Below, piece by piece: positions 34,276 through 41,484 of a DNA stretch of 64,000 nucleotides. Where the stretch lies: assembly GCF_014648135.1 (NCBI RefSeq), contig NZ_BMQN01000001.1, forward strand, positions 930,001 through 994,000. Direction: 5' to 3'. Source of the stretch: Deinococcus sedimenti (GTDB taxonomy: Bacteria; Deinococcota; Deinococci; Deinococcales; Deinococcaceae). The stretch's first letter is position 1. Every line of letters starts with the position of its first letter. Position numbers and translations under genes: made by a program. The notes under the pieces are model-generated. The model saw only the letters and a list, made by a program, of their open reading frames with translations, made no database searches and was not told the DNA's origin.

Positions 34276-34613
34276 ACCTCGATCAACTCGCCGCCTTCGT
34301 CGGCATCCAACTGCCCTCGGAGCTGATGATCCCCTTGCGCGTCCTGATCGTCCTGGGCTGCGTAATCGTCATCCACGCCCAGCTGCGCGGCTGGAGACAG
34401 CTCAACTTCTGCCGGCGCCTGACGGTGGCCAGCTACATCGTCATGGCGCTCGGCTTCCTGCTGAGCGCGGTCCTCACGGGCCGCACCGGCACCAACACCC
34501 CCGCGTATCAGCTGCTGATTCAACTCGGCGTGCTGATGCGCCTGACCGCAGACGCTGTGAACGCTGGGCACCGTCGACATATCAGGCGAATCCGGGAAGG
34601 CCGGACCCGCTGA
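34272..34613 (+). CDS. Holin-like membrane protein 2 (holin or antiholin)
   Basis: 113 residues from GTG, overlapping the previous stop. Three hydrophobic segments (near 20-36, 50-68, 76-92) and a basic, Arg-rich C-terminus (HRRHIRRIREGRTR). Two adjacent small membrane genes before the endolysin usually act as holin and antiholin, or as paired holins. Which is which cannot be decided here. Confidence 0.65.
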   Translation: MNLDQLAAFVGIQLPSELMIPLRVLIVLGCVIVIHAQLRGWRQLNFCRRLTVASYIVMALGFLLSAVLTGRTGTNTPAYQLLIQLGVLMRLTADAVNAGHRRHIRRIREGRTR

Positions 34614-34635
34614 GCCCAACAAGGGCGTCTGGGAG

Positions 34636-34720
34636 TGGTACAATGGAGACAGCCGCACCGCCACCCGCACAATCCGCGTTCTCATAACCCCTGCTGAGTT
34701 ATCAGCGGGGGTTCTTCTTT
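34636..34720 (+). promoter_or_regulatory. Endolysin promoter followed by a terminator-like hairpin
   Basis: TGG-TACAAT (34636-34644) is an extended -10 box. GTTCTCAT (34678) and TTATCAGC (34699) boxes follow, the latter forming part of a hairpin: CCCC-T-GCTGA pairs with TCAGC-GGGG around GTTA (34688-34710), then TTCTTCTTT. The ribosome site GGAGG begins immediately after, so most transcripts may stop before the endolysin unless the hairpin is overcome. Confidence 0.65.
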
Positions 34721-34730
34721 GGAGGTCTGT

Positions 34731-35294
34731 ATGATCATCGTCCTCGACCCCGGCCATGGGGATACCCCCGGCGCACCGGGCTACGACTCAGGCGCCTGTG
34801 ACGGCAACCGGCATGAAGCCGTCGCTGCCCTCGAAGCCGCCCTCACCCTCAAGCACATCCTCACGGGCATGGGCTTCACCGTGCACCTCACGCGCGACGG
34901 GACCGCTGGAGGCAAGCCAGACCTGAACCAGCGCCTGACCCGGGCCCGCCAACTCGGCGCCCGCGCCTTCATCTCTGTGCACTACGACAGCAAGTTCGAG
35001 AAGCCGCGCCATCGCAGAGGCTGCTACTACGCCCCCGGGACCGCCAGTCGACTGATGGCCGATGCACTGCGACGGCGCATGGGACGGGACTTCTGGATTG
35101 CCCCGAGTAGCTCTTCGCGATTCAACGGCTTGTATATCGATGCGTTCCCCGACGCACTCCCGTCCGTGATGCTCGAACTCGACTCGATCCAGTACGCGCC
35201 CGCCACCCGTGACCGCAGCGGGCGCCTGGCCCTGCTCACCCCCTACGCCAAGACCATCGCCGCGTTCCTGAACGCGAAAGGAAGTGTCAAATGA
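34731..35294 (+). CDS. N-acetylmuramoyl-L-alanine amidase (endolysin)
   Basis: 187 residues. An Amidase_3 fold: DPGHG at 6-10 with zinc-ligand His9, a Glu in the HEAVAALEAAL helix, SVHYDS with the third ligand His, and LELDS with the catalytic Glu. It cleaves the bond between muramic acid and the peptide. GGAGG six bases upstream fixes the ATG at 34731. No signal peptide, so export needs the holins. No separate wall-binding domain is present, so this is a minimal endolysin. Confidence 0.9.
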   Translation: MIIVLDPGHGDTPGAPGYDSGACDGNRHEAVAALEAALTLKHILTGMGFTVHLTRDGTAGGKPDLNQRLTRARQLGARAFISVHYDSKFEKPRHRRGCYYAPGTASRLMADALRRRMGRDFWIAPSSSSRFNGLYIDAFPDALPSVMLELDSIQYAPATRDRSGRLALLTPYAKTIAAFLNAKGSVK

Positions 35295-35761
35295 TCGACC
35301 CACGTATCCAAGCCGCCCTGAACGAAGCCCGCGAGCGCGCCACCCGCGTCGTGACCGCCAATGGGGGCATCAGCGTTCAGATCCCGACCAGCACCCAGAC
35401 CATCGCGAAGCCCATCACCGAAGCTGAAGTCTTCGCCCTGATCACCAGCCTGCTCCCCCGCGTGCTGGACGGCATCGCGCAGGCCCGCGCGGCCCTGGGT
35501 GACCGGAAGCTGTCGCTGGCCGAGGCCCTGCAACTCGGTACGACCATCGCCACCCTGGTGAGCGCGGCCGTCAAGGACGGCGCCCCGCTCGTGAAGGGCG
35601 CCGACGCCCGCTTGCTCGCCAGCGCCCTGCTTGGCGCCTTGTACGACGTCTTCATCCCCGAGCGCCTCCCGACCTGGGCGCGCCCCTTCAACGGCGCCAT
35701 CAAGTCGGCCGTGCTCGGCGGCCTGGAGCTGGTCTATCAGGCCCTGGTGAAGAAGAAGTAA
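35291..35761 (+). CDS. Lysis-cassette hypothetical protein
   Basis: 156 residues overlapping the amidase stop (ATGA). Largely helical and Ala/Leu-rich (LSLAEALQLGTTIATLVSAA, near 79-98; LLASALLGALYDVF), with a Lys-rich end. The hydrophobic helices are amphipathic rather than clear membrane segments. Placement after the endolysin could suit a spanin substitute or lysis regulator, but no lipobox or signal peptide is visible, so function is unknown. Confidence 0.55.
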   Translation: MIDPRIQAALNEARERATRVVTANGGISVQIPTSTQTIAKPITEAEVFALITSLLPRVLDGIAQARAALGDRKLSLAEALQLGTTIATLVSAAVKDGAPLVKGADARLLASALLGALYDVFIPERLPTWARPFNGAIKSAVLGGLELVYQALVKKK

Positions 35762-35931
35762 TGACACAGGAAGCGTGGCAGGAAGCGGCAGGGTGCGTCA
35801 GGAGACTGCACGGCGCGCTGATGTCCCTGGAGCCCGAGTTCGAACGGCTGCGCACGCTGGATACACCCGATGCGACCTGGGAGCAGGTAGAGCAAGAACT
35901 ACTCGACCTGCTGGATCGGATCAACGCCTGA
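35761..35931 (+). CDS. 56-residue phage protein
   Basis: Its ATG overlaps the previous TAA by one base (TAATG), and the frame stays open to a TGA at 35929. The product is acidic and helical (LRTLDTPDATWEQVEQELLD, near 30-49). Being last in the lysis operon and just before a strong terminator supports expression. Function unknown. Confidence 0.6.
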   Translation: MTQEAWQEAAGCVRRLHGALMSLEPEFERLRTLDTPDATWEQVEQELLDLLDRINA

Positions 35932-35952
35932 CCTGAAGCTCCATAAGAAGCT

Positions 35953-35987
35953 GCCCCCTGCCATTCGTGGACAGGGGGCGCCTTTTT
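35953..35987 (+). terminator. Terminator at the end of the rightward late region
   Basis: GCCCCCTG (35953-35960) pairs with CAGGGGGC (35972-35979), followed by GCC and five T's (35983-35987). The convergent prepilin-like gene ends at 35995, so it separates the late genes from the leftward lysogeny block. Confidence 0.88.
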
Positions 35988-35994
35988 CGTTGTA

Positions 35995-36930
35995 TCAGCA
36001 CATCTTCTGCTCTGGGCTGATGGTGACCGTGGTCTTCACCCCGTTGCTGTAGCTGCTGCTGGTCCGCGAGCCCTTGTAGTCCTGAACGCACACCGGTTCC
36101 AAGCTGTCCGCCCGCGACTGTGCGCGCTCGTTCAGATCGCCCTCGCCGCCAGGGCACTGCTTGATGCTGACCCGCCCACCGGAGCTCGATCCCCAGCCCG
36201 AGGAGCACTTCCCGCCGCCGGGGGTGGGCTCGCCGCTCGGGGGCGTGGGCGGCACGGGCGCGACGGGCGGCACCAGGGACGGGGGGCGGACGGTGGACAT
36301 CACGCTGCCTCCGGGAACCGGGACCACCGGCTCGCCCGGAGCGCCCGCTTCGCTGGGCTGGTAGGTCTGAACCACTGGGCACGCGGCCTGACCGATCGGC
36401 TTGATGTGCAGCACGCCCGACATGGTCTCGCCCGACCGGGCGCCTTTCAGGGCCACGCGGATGCGGCTCTGGTCCGGTTCGGGGATCACGCGGAGGGCGG
36501 CGATGTCGTAGTTCGACGGGCGCCCGCTGATGCTGATGGTTCCGCCTTCAAAGCCGAGTCGCAGCGCCTTCCCATCGAACTGCGCTTTGGTGCAGGCCTG
36601 CTGTGGGACGCTGATCCGGGCGCCGTCGACCGTGGCCCACCCGTTCTCTATGGTGAAGGGGCCGCCGTCCACCGCCACGGTGGTGTCCGCGTACAGCAGG
36701 GCCATGCTGGTGGCGCCGCTGTCGTCATACCCAACCAGCGGCAGGGTCTGATGCTGGAGCGTCTCCAGTAGGCGGGACATCGAGGCGCGCTCGGACAGGG
36801 CAATGTTCTGCTGAATCTGCCCCTGGACCGCGGTGTTCAGCGCCAGGCCGACGCCGCCGATGACCACGCTGGCGATGGAGAGGGCGATGATGCTTTCAAC
36901 GAGGGTAAAGCCGTGGGTGAGGTTCTTCAT
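35995..36930 (-). CDS. Type IV prepilin-like protein encoded in the prophage (PilW/PulJ-type)
   Basis: 311 residues from ATG 36930. The first residues MKNLTHG|FTLVESIIALSI form a textbook prepilin-peptidase site: cleavage after Gly7, Phe at +1, Glu at +5, then a hydrophobic helix to residue 32 and a spine of polar helix. The globular part (35-210) is beta-rich; residues 215-245 are a Pro/Val/Gly-rich linker; the C-terminus holds several Cys (six in all). Overall it resembles minor pseudopilins of the PilW/PulJ group. It lies in the leftward lysogeny block, separate from any pilus genes. Hypothesis: it enters or poisons the host pilus and changes DNA uptake or phage adsorption. An alternative start at 36978 would lengthen the leader to 23 residues. 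Confidence 0.8.
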   Translation of the reverse strand: MKNLTHGFTLVESIIALSIASVVIGGVGLALNTAVQGQIQQNIALSERASMSRLLETLQHQTLPLVGYDDSGATSMALLYADTTVAVDGGPFTIENGWATVDGARISVPQQACTKAQFDGKALRLGFEGGTISISGRPSNYDIAALRVIPEPDQSRIRVALKGARSGETMSGVLHIKPIGQAACPVVQTYQPSEAGAPGEPVVPVPGGSVMSTVRPPSLVPPVAPVPPTPPSGEPTPGGGKCSSGWGSSSGGRVSIKQCPGGEGDLNERAQSRADSLEPVCVQDYKGSRTSSSYSNGVKTTVTISPEQKMC

Positions 36931-36983
36931 GCCCTGGTTGTCGCTCAGCCCAGGCCCGCGCGCAACTGCAATTCTCATAGAAG

Positions 36984-37006
36984 AACGCCCGGTAAAACCG
37001 GGCGTT
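36984..37006 (-). terminator. Hairpin after gene 37028
   Basis: On the minus strand AACGCCCGG pairs with CCGGGCGTT around TTTTA, followed by CTTCT. It separates the 37028 gene from the prepilin-like gene, which would then need its own promoter or readthrough. Confidence 0.65.
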
Positions 37007-37027
37007 GGATGGGGTTGGGACAGGGGG

Positions 37028-37606
37028 TCAGGCCCTGGCCAGCTCCAAAAGGGCGAACGCGTGTGGCGCCACATCCAGGGCGCGGCGGATCAGTGGCGCC
37101 GTCAGGTGCGCGAGCTCCTCGAATGCCGGCTCGCCGGCTTCGACGTCCAGGTGGTATTCGTCAGCAACGAACACCAGACCGCGCGTCTCCGGACGCGCGA
37201 CCGTGCCGCACGGTCCGACCCTGACTAGCAGGCGCCGGCAGTCACCCACGGTCGGGATGCTGAGCTCGAAGTGGAATTCGTCGCGACCGTCGTACTCGAA
37301 GACCGTGGTGCTCACGCGCGTTCGCTCGCTGGTGAATCGCTGAACATCACCCTGGCTGTACACGATGTCACACAGGTGGCCCAGCTGGTTGGGCATCGTC
37401 CAGTACGGACAATCACGGGATTCGGAGGCCTCATCCTCGGGGTGCAGCCGGTCCACCGCGTCCTGAATCTGACGGCCAGTCATTCCAACGCTCATCCCGT
37501 ACCGCACCCAGAGCTCGCGGGCTCCAGGGCTCAGCGGCACCGGCTCACCCGCGAGTTCCCGCAGCACCAAGGCCACGTCCACCTGCTCAGTGGTCAGGGC
37601 GCTCAC
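37028..37606 (-). CDS. Lysogeny-block hypothetical protein, 192 residues
   Basis: Soluble, acidic, alpha/beta. The second half (RVSTTVFEYDGRDEFHFELS, near 97-116, then PTVGDCRRLLVRVGPC) suggests an open beta-sheet, and the C-terminus is helical. Its start overlaps the stop of gene 37603 by four bases, so the two are co-translated. It is leftward, unlike all structural genes, and so likely expressed in the lysogen. No family recognised. Confidence 0.5.
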   Translation of the reverse strand: MSALTTEQVDVALVLRELAGEPVPLSPGARELWVRYGMSVGMTGRQIQDAVDRLHPEDEASESRDCPYWTMPNQLGHLCDIVYSQGDVQRFTSERTRVSTTVFEYDGRDEFHFELSIPTVGDCRRLLVRVGPCGTVARPETRGLVFVADEYHLDVEAGEPAFEELAHLTAPLIRRALDVAPHAFALLELARA

Positions 37607-38073
37607 TGTGCCAGCTCCAGCAGCGCCCGGGCCTCGGCGCGCGAGATCAGGTGGGAGTCGGTGAACACGAACACGGCGGTGCGGCTGGCGTTATCGAAGC
37701 ACAGGATGCGAATGGCGCCCATGCCCAGGACGTCCGACAGCAGGCGGTCATCCTCGCGGCTAGACTCGTAGGTGGTGACGGACCGGTCGACAATCACCAG
37801 GAGGGCGCGTGTCATGAATCTGACCTGGCGGGCGCAGGTGGTCGCTCCGGCGGTCCCCTCGGTGGTAGCCAGGGTCATCAGCTCGCGGGCCAGACTCAGG
37901 GCCTCGCTGGTGGTGCTGCGCGGGCGCTTCAGGTTCTGGTGGGAGACAGAGCCGGTGTGGGTCCGGGTAGGCTCGCTCGCCGGGATGGAGAGCCAGCGGT
38001 CAATCATGCGGCAGGATTCCTCGGACAGGCCGGCGGTGATGTCCCCGGCGAGTTGATGTAGTTGATACGTCAT
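37603..38073 (-). CDS. Lysogeny-block hypothetical protein, 156 residues
   Basis: Begins with MTYQLHQLAGDITAGLSEES, then a polar linker and a second half (IRILCFDNASRTAVFVFTDS, near 122-141) with alternating strands. No motif recognised. The end (RAEARALLELAQ) resembles that of the neighbouring 37028 product (HAFALLELARA), and both have a beta segment followed by a helix, so the two may be distant relatives. Probably cotranscribed with 37028. Confidence 0.5.
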   Translation of the reverse strand: MTYQLHQLAGDITAGLSEESCRMIDRWLSIPASEPTRTHTGSVSHQNLKRPRSTTSEALSLARELMTLATTEGTAGATTCARQVRFMTRALLVIVDRSVTTYESSREDDRLLSDVLGMGAIRILCFDNASRTAVFVFTDSHLISRAEARALLELAQ

Positions 38074-38166
38074 GTGATACGTTGTCGCACGCCTGGTGGG
38101 TGGAATGGTGAGCCCAATGAGAGGCGCCGGCCCCGGGAGCGGGAACCGGCGCCGGCCAGCGGGTCT

Positions 38167-38421
38167 TCAGTAACCGCGTGCGGCCAGGAACGCGTCCAGG
38201 CGCCGGCGAACCCAGCCGAACACCCAGACGCAGGCGTCCTGGAGCGCGATGAAGGCCCAGTAGCCCAGGATCGCCGTTGGAACCAGCAGCAGCAGGGCGA
38301 ACGCGAACAGCTCGGGGCTCATGGGAGTGCCGGTCAGCAGGCTGTGGATGATCAGACGGACGATGTCGAAGAAGAGGTCGAAGTTCATACCCAAAGGCTC
38401 GCTCATCTCTGGCGTGCACAT
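38167..38421 (-). CDS. Small membrane protein in lysogeny block
   Basis: 84 residues; GGGAG precedes the ATG. Two hydrophobic stretches: residues about 14-32 (FDLFFDIVRLIIHSLLTG) and 36-64 (ELFAFALLLLVPTAILGYWA), followed by a basic helix (WVRRRLDAFLAARGY) that should stay inside. Small membrane proteins expressed from prophages often block superinfection; that is a hypothesis here. A 90-base GC-rich spacer with CGGCGCC palindromes separates it from gene 37603. Confidence 0.6.
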   Translation of the reverse strand: MCTPEMSEPLGMNFDLFFDIVRLIIHSLLTGTPMSPELFAFALLLLVPTAILGYWAFIALQDACVWVFGWVRRRLDAFLAARGY

Positions 38422-38454
38422 GTGTTACTCCCGACGCTCAGACTCTCATGCAAC

Positions 38455-38778
38455 TCAGATCAGGAGCAAGATGTCGACGAACCAGCCCGGTAGCGGCTCC
38501 ATCCGCCGGTAGATGCGGACATAGTGGACCGCCCAATCCGCCCACTCGACGCCGGCGCCGGCCTGCCACAGCACGTCCCCGGCGCCGCACCCGCAGATCG
38601 CCCCAGCGCCGCAGACGCTGCGCCAACGCTGTGGGCCCTCGGTCTGGATGACCTCCAACACCCGCGCGGCCGCCTCCGGGTCATCACGCCACAGGTCGGT
38701 GAGAAGCCGCGCGCAGCCGTCGCAGCAGTCGACAGCGCCCGCGAGGACCATCAGGCCCAGCTGCGGCCACTCGTTCAC
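38455..38778 (-). CDS. Cys/Trp-rich hypothetical protein
   Basis: 107 residues with clustered cysteines (DCCDGCARLL near 17-26; SVCGAGAICGCGAGDVLWQA near 54-73), suggesting metal binding or disulphides. The C-terminus is aromatic and hydrophobic (WADWAVHYVRIYRRMEPLPG). Its ATG overlaps the stop of gene 38775. Function unknown. Confidence 0.5.
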   Translation of the reverse strand: MNEWPQLGLMVLAGAVDCCDGCARLLTDLWRDDPEAAARVLEVIQTEGPQRWRSVCGAGAICGCGAGDVLWQAGAGVEWADWAVHYVRIYRRMEPLPGWFVDILLLI

Positions 38779-39080
38779 CGGTCCCCCAGGCGACAGGCGC
38801 GCCGGACCCAGCCCACGGTGAGTCGGTCGATCTCCGGCTGAATGGGGCTGTACAGGTACGCATCCGGGTCACGGATGCCGACACCCACGGCGAACTCACC
38901 CAGCATGGTGACCCAGTTGTTCGGGTCCACGGAGTTGCGGATCAGCGGCTCGAACGCGTCCAGCACGTCATCCGGCAGCTCGCTCAGCAGGTCGTAGCGC
39001 TCCTCGGACAGACTGCCGCCGATGAAGAGCATCGCCAGCAGGAGCCGTGATCCGCTCATCTCGGGGTGATTGCCGCTCAC
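38775..39080 (-). CDS. Small protein coupled to the integrase
   Basis: 101 residues starting with GTG at 39080, which overlaps the integrase TGA (GTGA). A longer in-frame reading to 39245 would lie inside the integrase and is rejected. The N-terminus is hydrophobic (RLLLAMLFIGGSL), then acidic and helical (LLSELPDDVLDAFEPLIRNS). It could be an excisionase substitute or a moron, but it is acidic, unlike typical excisionases. No family recognised. Confidence 0.5.
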   Translation of the reverse strand: MSGNHPEMSGSRLLLAMLFIGGSLSEERYDLLSELPDDVLDAFEPLIRNSVDPNNWVTMLGEFAVGVGIRDPDAYLYSPIQPEIDRLTVGWVRRACRLGDR

Positions 39081-39982
39081 AGCCGGTCTACCGGGGACGC
39101 GCGCATGTGCTCGCGCTGGAGGTCGTCGGGGAGGTAGCGGACGTAGCGCCGGGTCATCTCCAGGGTGGTGTGCCCGAGGATCTGCTGGAGCGAGAACAGA
39201 TCGCCCCCCTGTCTCAGGTACTGCACCGCCATCCCGCGGCGCCACGCATGTGGGGCCGTATGGTCGCGGGGGAGACCGGCCTGAGCGCCGATCGTCAGCA
39301 GCAGGTGCGCCAGGCCGCCGGGGGTCATGGGCTCCCCGGAGCGGTTGAGGAACAGGCGGTCAATCACCGGGAGGGAAGGGTGGCGCTCCACGCGCAGGTA
39401 CCGGGACAGCGCCTTCCCAGTCCGGATCCCGAACGGCACCACCCTGCGCTTCCGGCTCTTGGACGTTGCCGCGTTCACCGTGATCATGCCGGTGTTGAAA
39501 TCCACGCTGTCCACTGTCAGGGCCAGCAGCTCCCCCTGTCGGATGCCCGTGTCGTACAGCGTGAGCATCAGGGCCCGGCTGCGAGCCGGGCGCGCGAGGG
39601 TGGCGGCGACTTTCAGGCAGGCATTCACCTCCTCCGGCTGAACGGCGGGAGGCGGCTCGTGCCGAATGTTCGGCATGGACAGACGTAGGGTGGGGTTACG
39701 GTCAAGCAGCTCCTCCGCCACTGCCCACCGGAACACCGCGCGAACACCCCTCAGGACCGCGTGTTCACCGCCAGGCCCCATGCCCCGCGAGTCCCGCAGC
39801 CACAGCTGGAACTCGGCCAGCAGGTGCCGGTCAATCTCACTGATCTCCCCAGTGTGGCCCCGCTCCAGCAGGAACTTGTGGAGTGGTTCGAGGGCGTACC
39901 CGTAGTAGGTCACCGTGGAAGGCGAGCGCCTGGCCGCCTGGAGCGACCGCGTATGCATCAGGCACAGCTGTGTCAACAACAT
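39077..39982 (-). CDS. int: Tyrosine recombinase (phage integrase)
   Basis: 301 residues; AGGAGG lies seven bases before ATG 39982, so an upstream in-frame ATG at 40075 is rejected. An N-terminal SAM-like core-binding domain (1-105) is followed by the catalytic domain with Arg148 (TGIRQGEL), a Lys in SKSRKRRVV, His245-x-x-Arg248 (HAWRRG), His271 (LGHTTLEMT) and Tyr280 nucleophile. It catalyses integration and excision at the tRNA-Leu site 130 bases away. The gene is transcribed away from the tRNA, and the small gene 38775 is coupled to its stop. Confidence 0.93.
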   Translation of the reverse strand: MLLTQLCLMHTRSLQAARRSPSTVTYYGYALEPLHKFLLERGHTGEISEIDRHLLAEFQLWLRDSRGMGPGGEHAVLRGVRAVFRWAVAEELLDRNPTLRLSMPNIRHEPPPAVQPEEVNACLKVAATLARPARSRALMLTLYDTGIRQGELLALTVDSVDFNTGMITVNAATSKSRKRRVVPFGIRTGKALSRYLRVERHPSLPVIDRLFLNRSGEPMTPGGLAHLLLTIGAQAGLPRDHTAPHAWRRGMAVQYLRQGGDLFSLQQILGHTTLEMTRRYVRYLPDDLQREHMRASPVDRL

Positions 39983-40061
39983 AGAAATCCTCCTGTGTTG
40001 ACGCATCTGCCGCCCCCTGAGCAGCACTAGATTCGATCTCTCATTCGCCCAGGCAGCGGCG

Positions 40062-40099
40062 AACTGCAAAAGCAAAATACCCCCGCTGGGAGCGAGGGC
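40062..40099 (-). terminator. Terminator downstream of tRNA-Leu
   Basis: On the minus strand CCCTCGCT and AGCGGGGG pair around CCC, followed by TATTTTGCTTTT. It lies just past the CCA end of the tRNA, on the prophage side, so the phage supplies the terminator. Confidence 0.6.
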
Positions 40100-40109
40100 A
40101 TCTGCCTTA

Positions 40110-40192
<83 letters not shown>

Positions 40193-40230
40193 CGGTGCGT
40201 GGGGAATGGTAGCGCCTGCGCGCGGGCTGG

Positions 40231-41484
40231 TCAAACGGGCGTGGGGTCAGGGGCCGCGCCGATGCGGGCGCCGATGTCGCGCCGCAGCTGCGCGCCGGGA
40301 AAGTCCACGCGATCCGCAAGGGCGTACGCGCGGCCCAGCGCGCCGTTCAGGGTGTCCGCGACGGCGGTGACGGCCAGCACGCGGCCGCCGCTGCTGATCA
40401 GCCCGGCGGCGCTGGCAGCGGTGCCCGCGTGGTAGATGACCTCGTCCTGGCCGGGTTCGGGGAGGGTCAGGGGAATCCCTTTCTGCGGTTCGCCGGGGTA
40501 GCCGGGCGCGGCGAGGATGATGGTGGCGCTCGCGGCGTCGCCGAAGCGCACGTCCTCGGGTCGGAGCTGACTGCGGGCGGCGTCCAGGGCATGCTGCGCG
40601 AGGTCGCTCTGTAGCAGGGGCAACACGGCCTCCGCTTCGGGGTCGCCGAAGCGGGCGTTGAATTCCACGACTTTCGGGCCGTTCGGGGTGAGCATCAGTC
40701 CGGCGTACAGCACGCCCCGGAACGGGTGCCCGCCTTCGCGCATGCCCGCCAGGGTGGGTTCGATGATGTCGCGCCGTACGACTTCCAGCACCTCCGGGCT
40801 GATGGGGAAGGGACAGATGACGCCCATCCCGCCGGTCATGGGGCCGGTGTCGCCCTCGTGGATGGTCTTGTGGTCCTGGCTGGGGGGCGTCAGGGCGTAC
40901 GCGCTGCCGTCGGTCAGGGCGAGCACCGTGACCTCCTGCCCGGTCATGAAGTCCTCGATGACCGCCTGCGCGCCGGGCTGCGTGAAGATGTCCCGCAGCG
41001 CCGCCCGCGCCTCGTCGGTGCTGTGGGCGATGGTGACGCCCTTCCCGGCCTTCAGGCCCGCGTCCTTCACCACGATGGGCGGCGTCAGGGTCCCCACGTG
41101 CGCCGCGGCCGCGCCCAGGTCGCTGAAGGTGTGGTGCGCGGCGGTCGGGATGCCGTGGCGGTGCATGAACGCCTTGCTCCAGGCCTTGTCGCCCTCCAGT
41201 CGGCTCGCGGCGCGCGACGGGCCGAACGCCGGGATGCCCAGCGCCTCGCACTCGTCCACGACGCCCGCCGCGAGGTACGCTTCGGGCCCCACGATCACCA
41301 CGTCGGTCGCCTCCGCGCGGGCCAGCTGCGCGAGGCTCGCGGCGTCCTGCGCGCTGCCGATCACGCGGGCCATGTGCGCGATGCCAGGGTTGCCGGGCGT
41401 GCACAGCACCTCGTGCCCCGCGCGGACGCAGGCGTGCACGATCGCGTGCTCGCGTCCGCCGCCGCCGATCACCAGGACGCGCAT
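40231..41484 (-). CDS. purD: Phosphoribosylamine-glycine ligase
   Basis: 417 residues, matching the usual 420-430. It starts with MRVLVIGGGGREHAIVHACV, the PurD N-terminal signature, and has the ATP-grasp features DKAWSKAFMHRHGIPT and VVKDAGLKAGKGVTIA. It joins phosphoribosylamine and glycine in the second step of purine synthesis, using ATP, in the cytoplasm. The ATG shares its A with the stop of the hydrolase upstream (TGATG), so translation is coupled. A much longer in-frame reading upstream is ignored because the true N-terminus is obvious. Confidence 0.96.
   Translation of the reverse strand: MRVLVIGGGGREHAIVHACVRAGHEVLCTPGNPGIAHMARVIGSAQDAASLAQLARAEATDVVIVGPEAYLAAGVVDECEALGIPAFGPSRAASRLEGDKAWSKAFMHRHGIPTAAHHTFSDLGAAAAHVGTLTPPIVVKDAGLKAGKGVTIAHSTDEARAALRDIFTQPGAQAVIEDFMTGQEVTVLALTDGSAYALTPPSQDHKTIHEGDTGPMTGGMGVICPFPISPEVLEVVRRDIIEPTLAGMREGGHPFRGVLYAGLMLTPNGPKVVEFNARFGDPEAEAVLPLLQSDLAQHALDAARSQLRPEDVRFGDAASATIILAAPGYPGEPQKGIPLTLPEPGQDEVIYHAGTAASAAGLISSGGRVLAVTAVADTLNGALGRAYALADRVDFPGAQLRRDIGARIGAAPDPTPV

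Noticed and set aside
38775..39245. 156-residue reading of the gene after the integrase
   Set aside because: The extra N-terminal part is antisense-like Pro/Arg sequence inside the integrase; the GTGA overlap at 39080 is a better start.
1..39982. Second attachment site inside the window
   Set aside because: I looked for the tRNA-Leu 3' end (GTTCGAGTCCCCT) elsewhere on both strands and did not find it.
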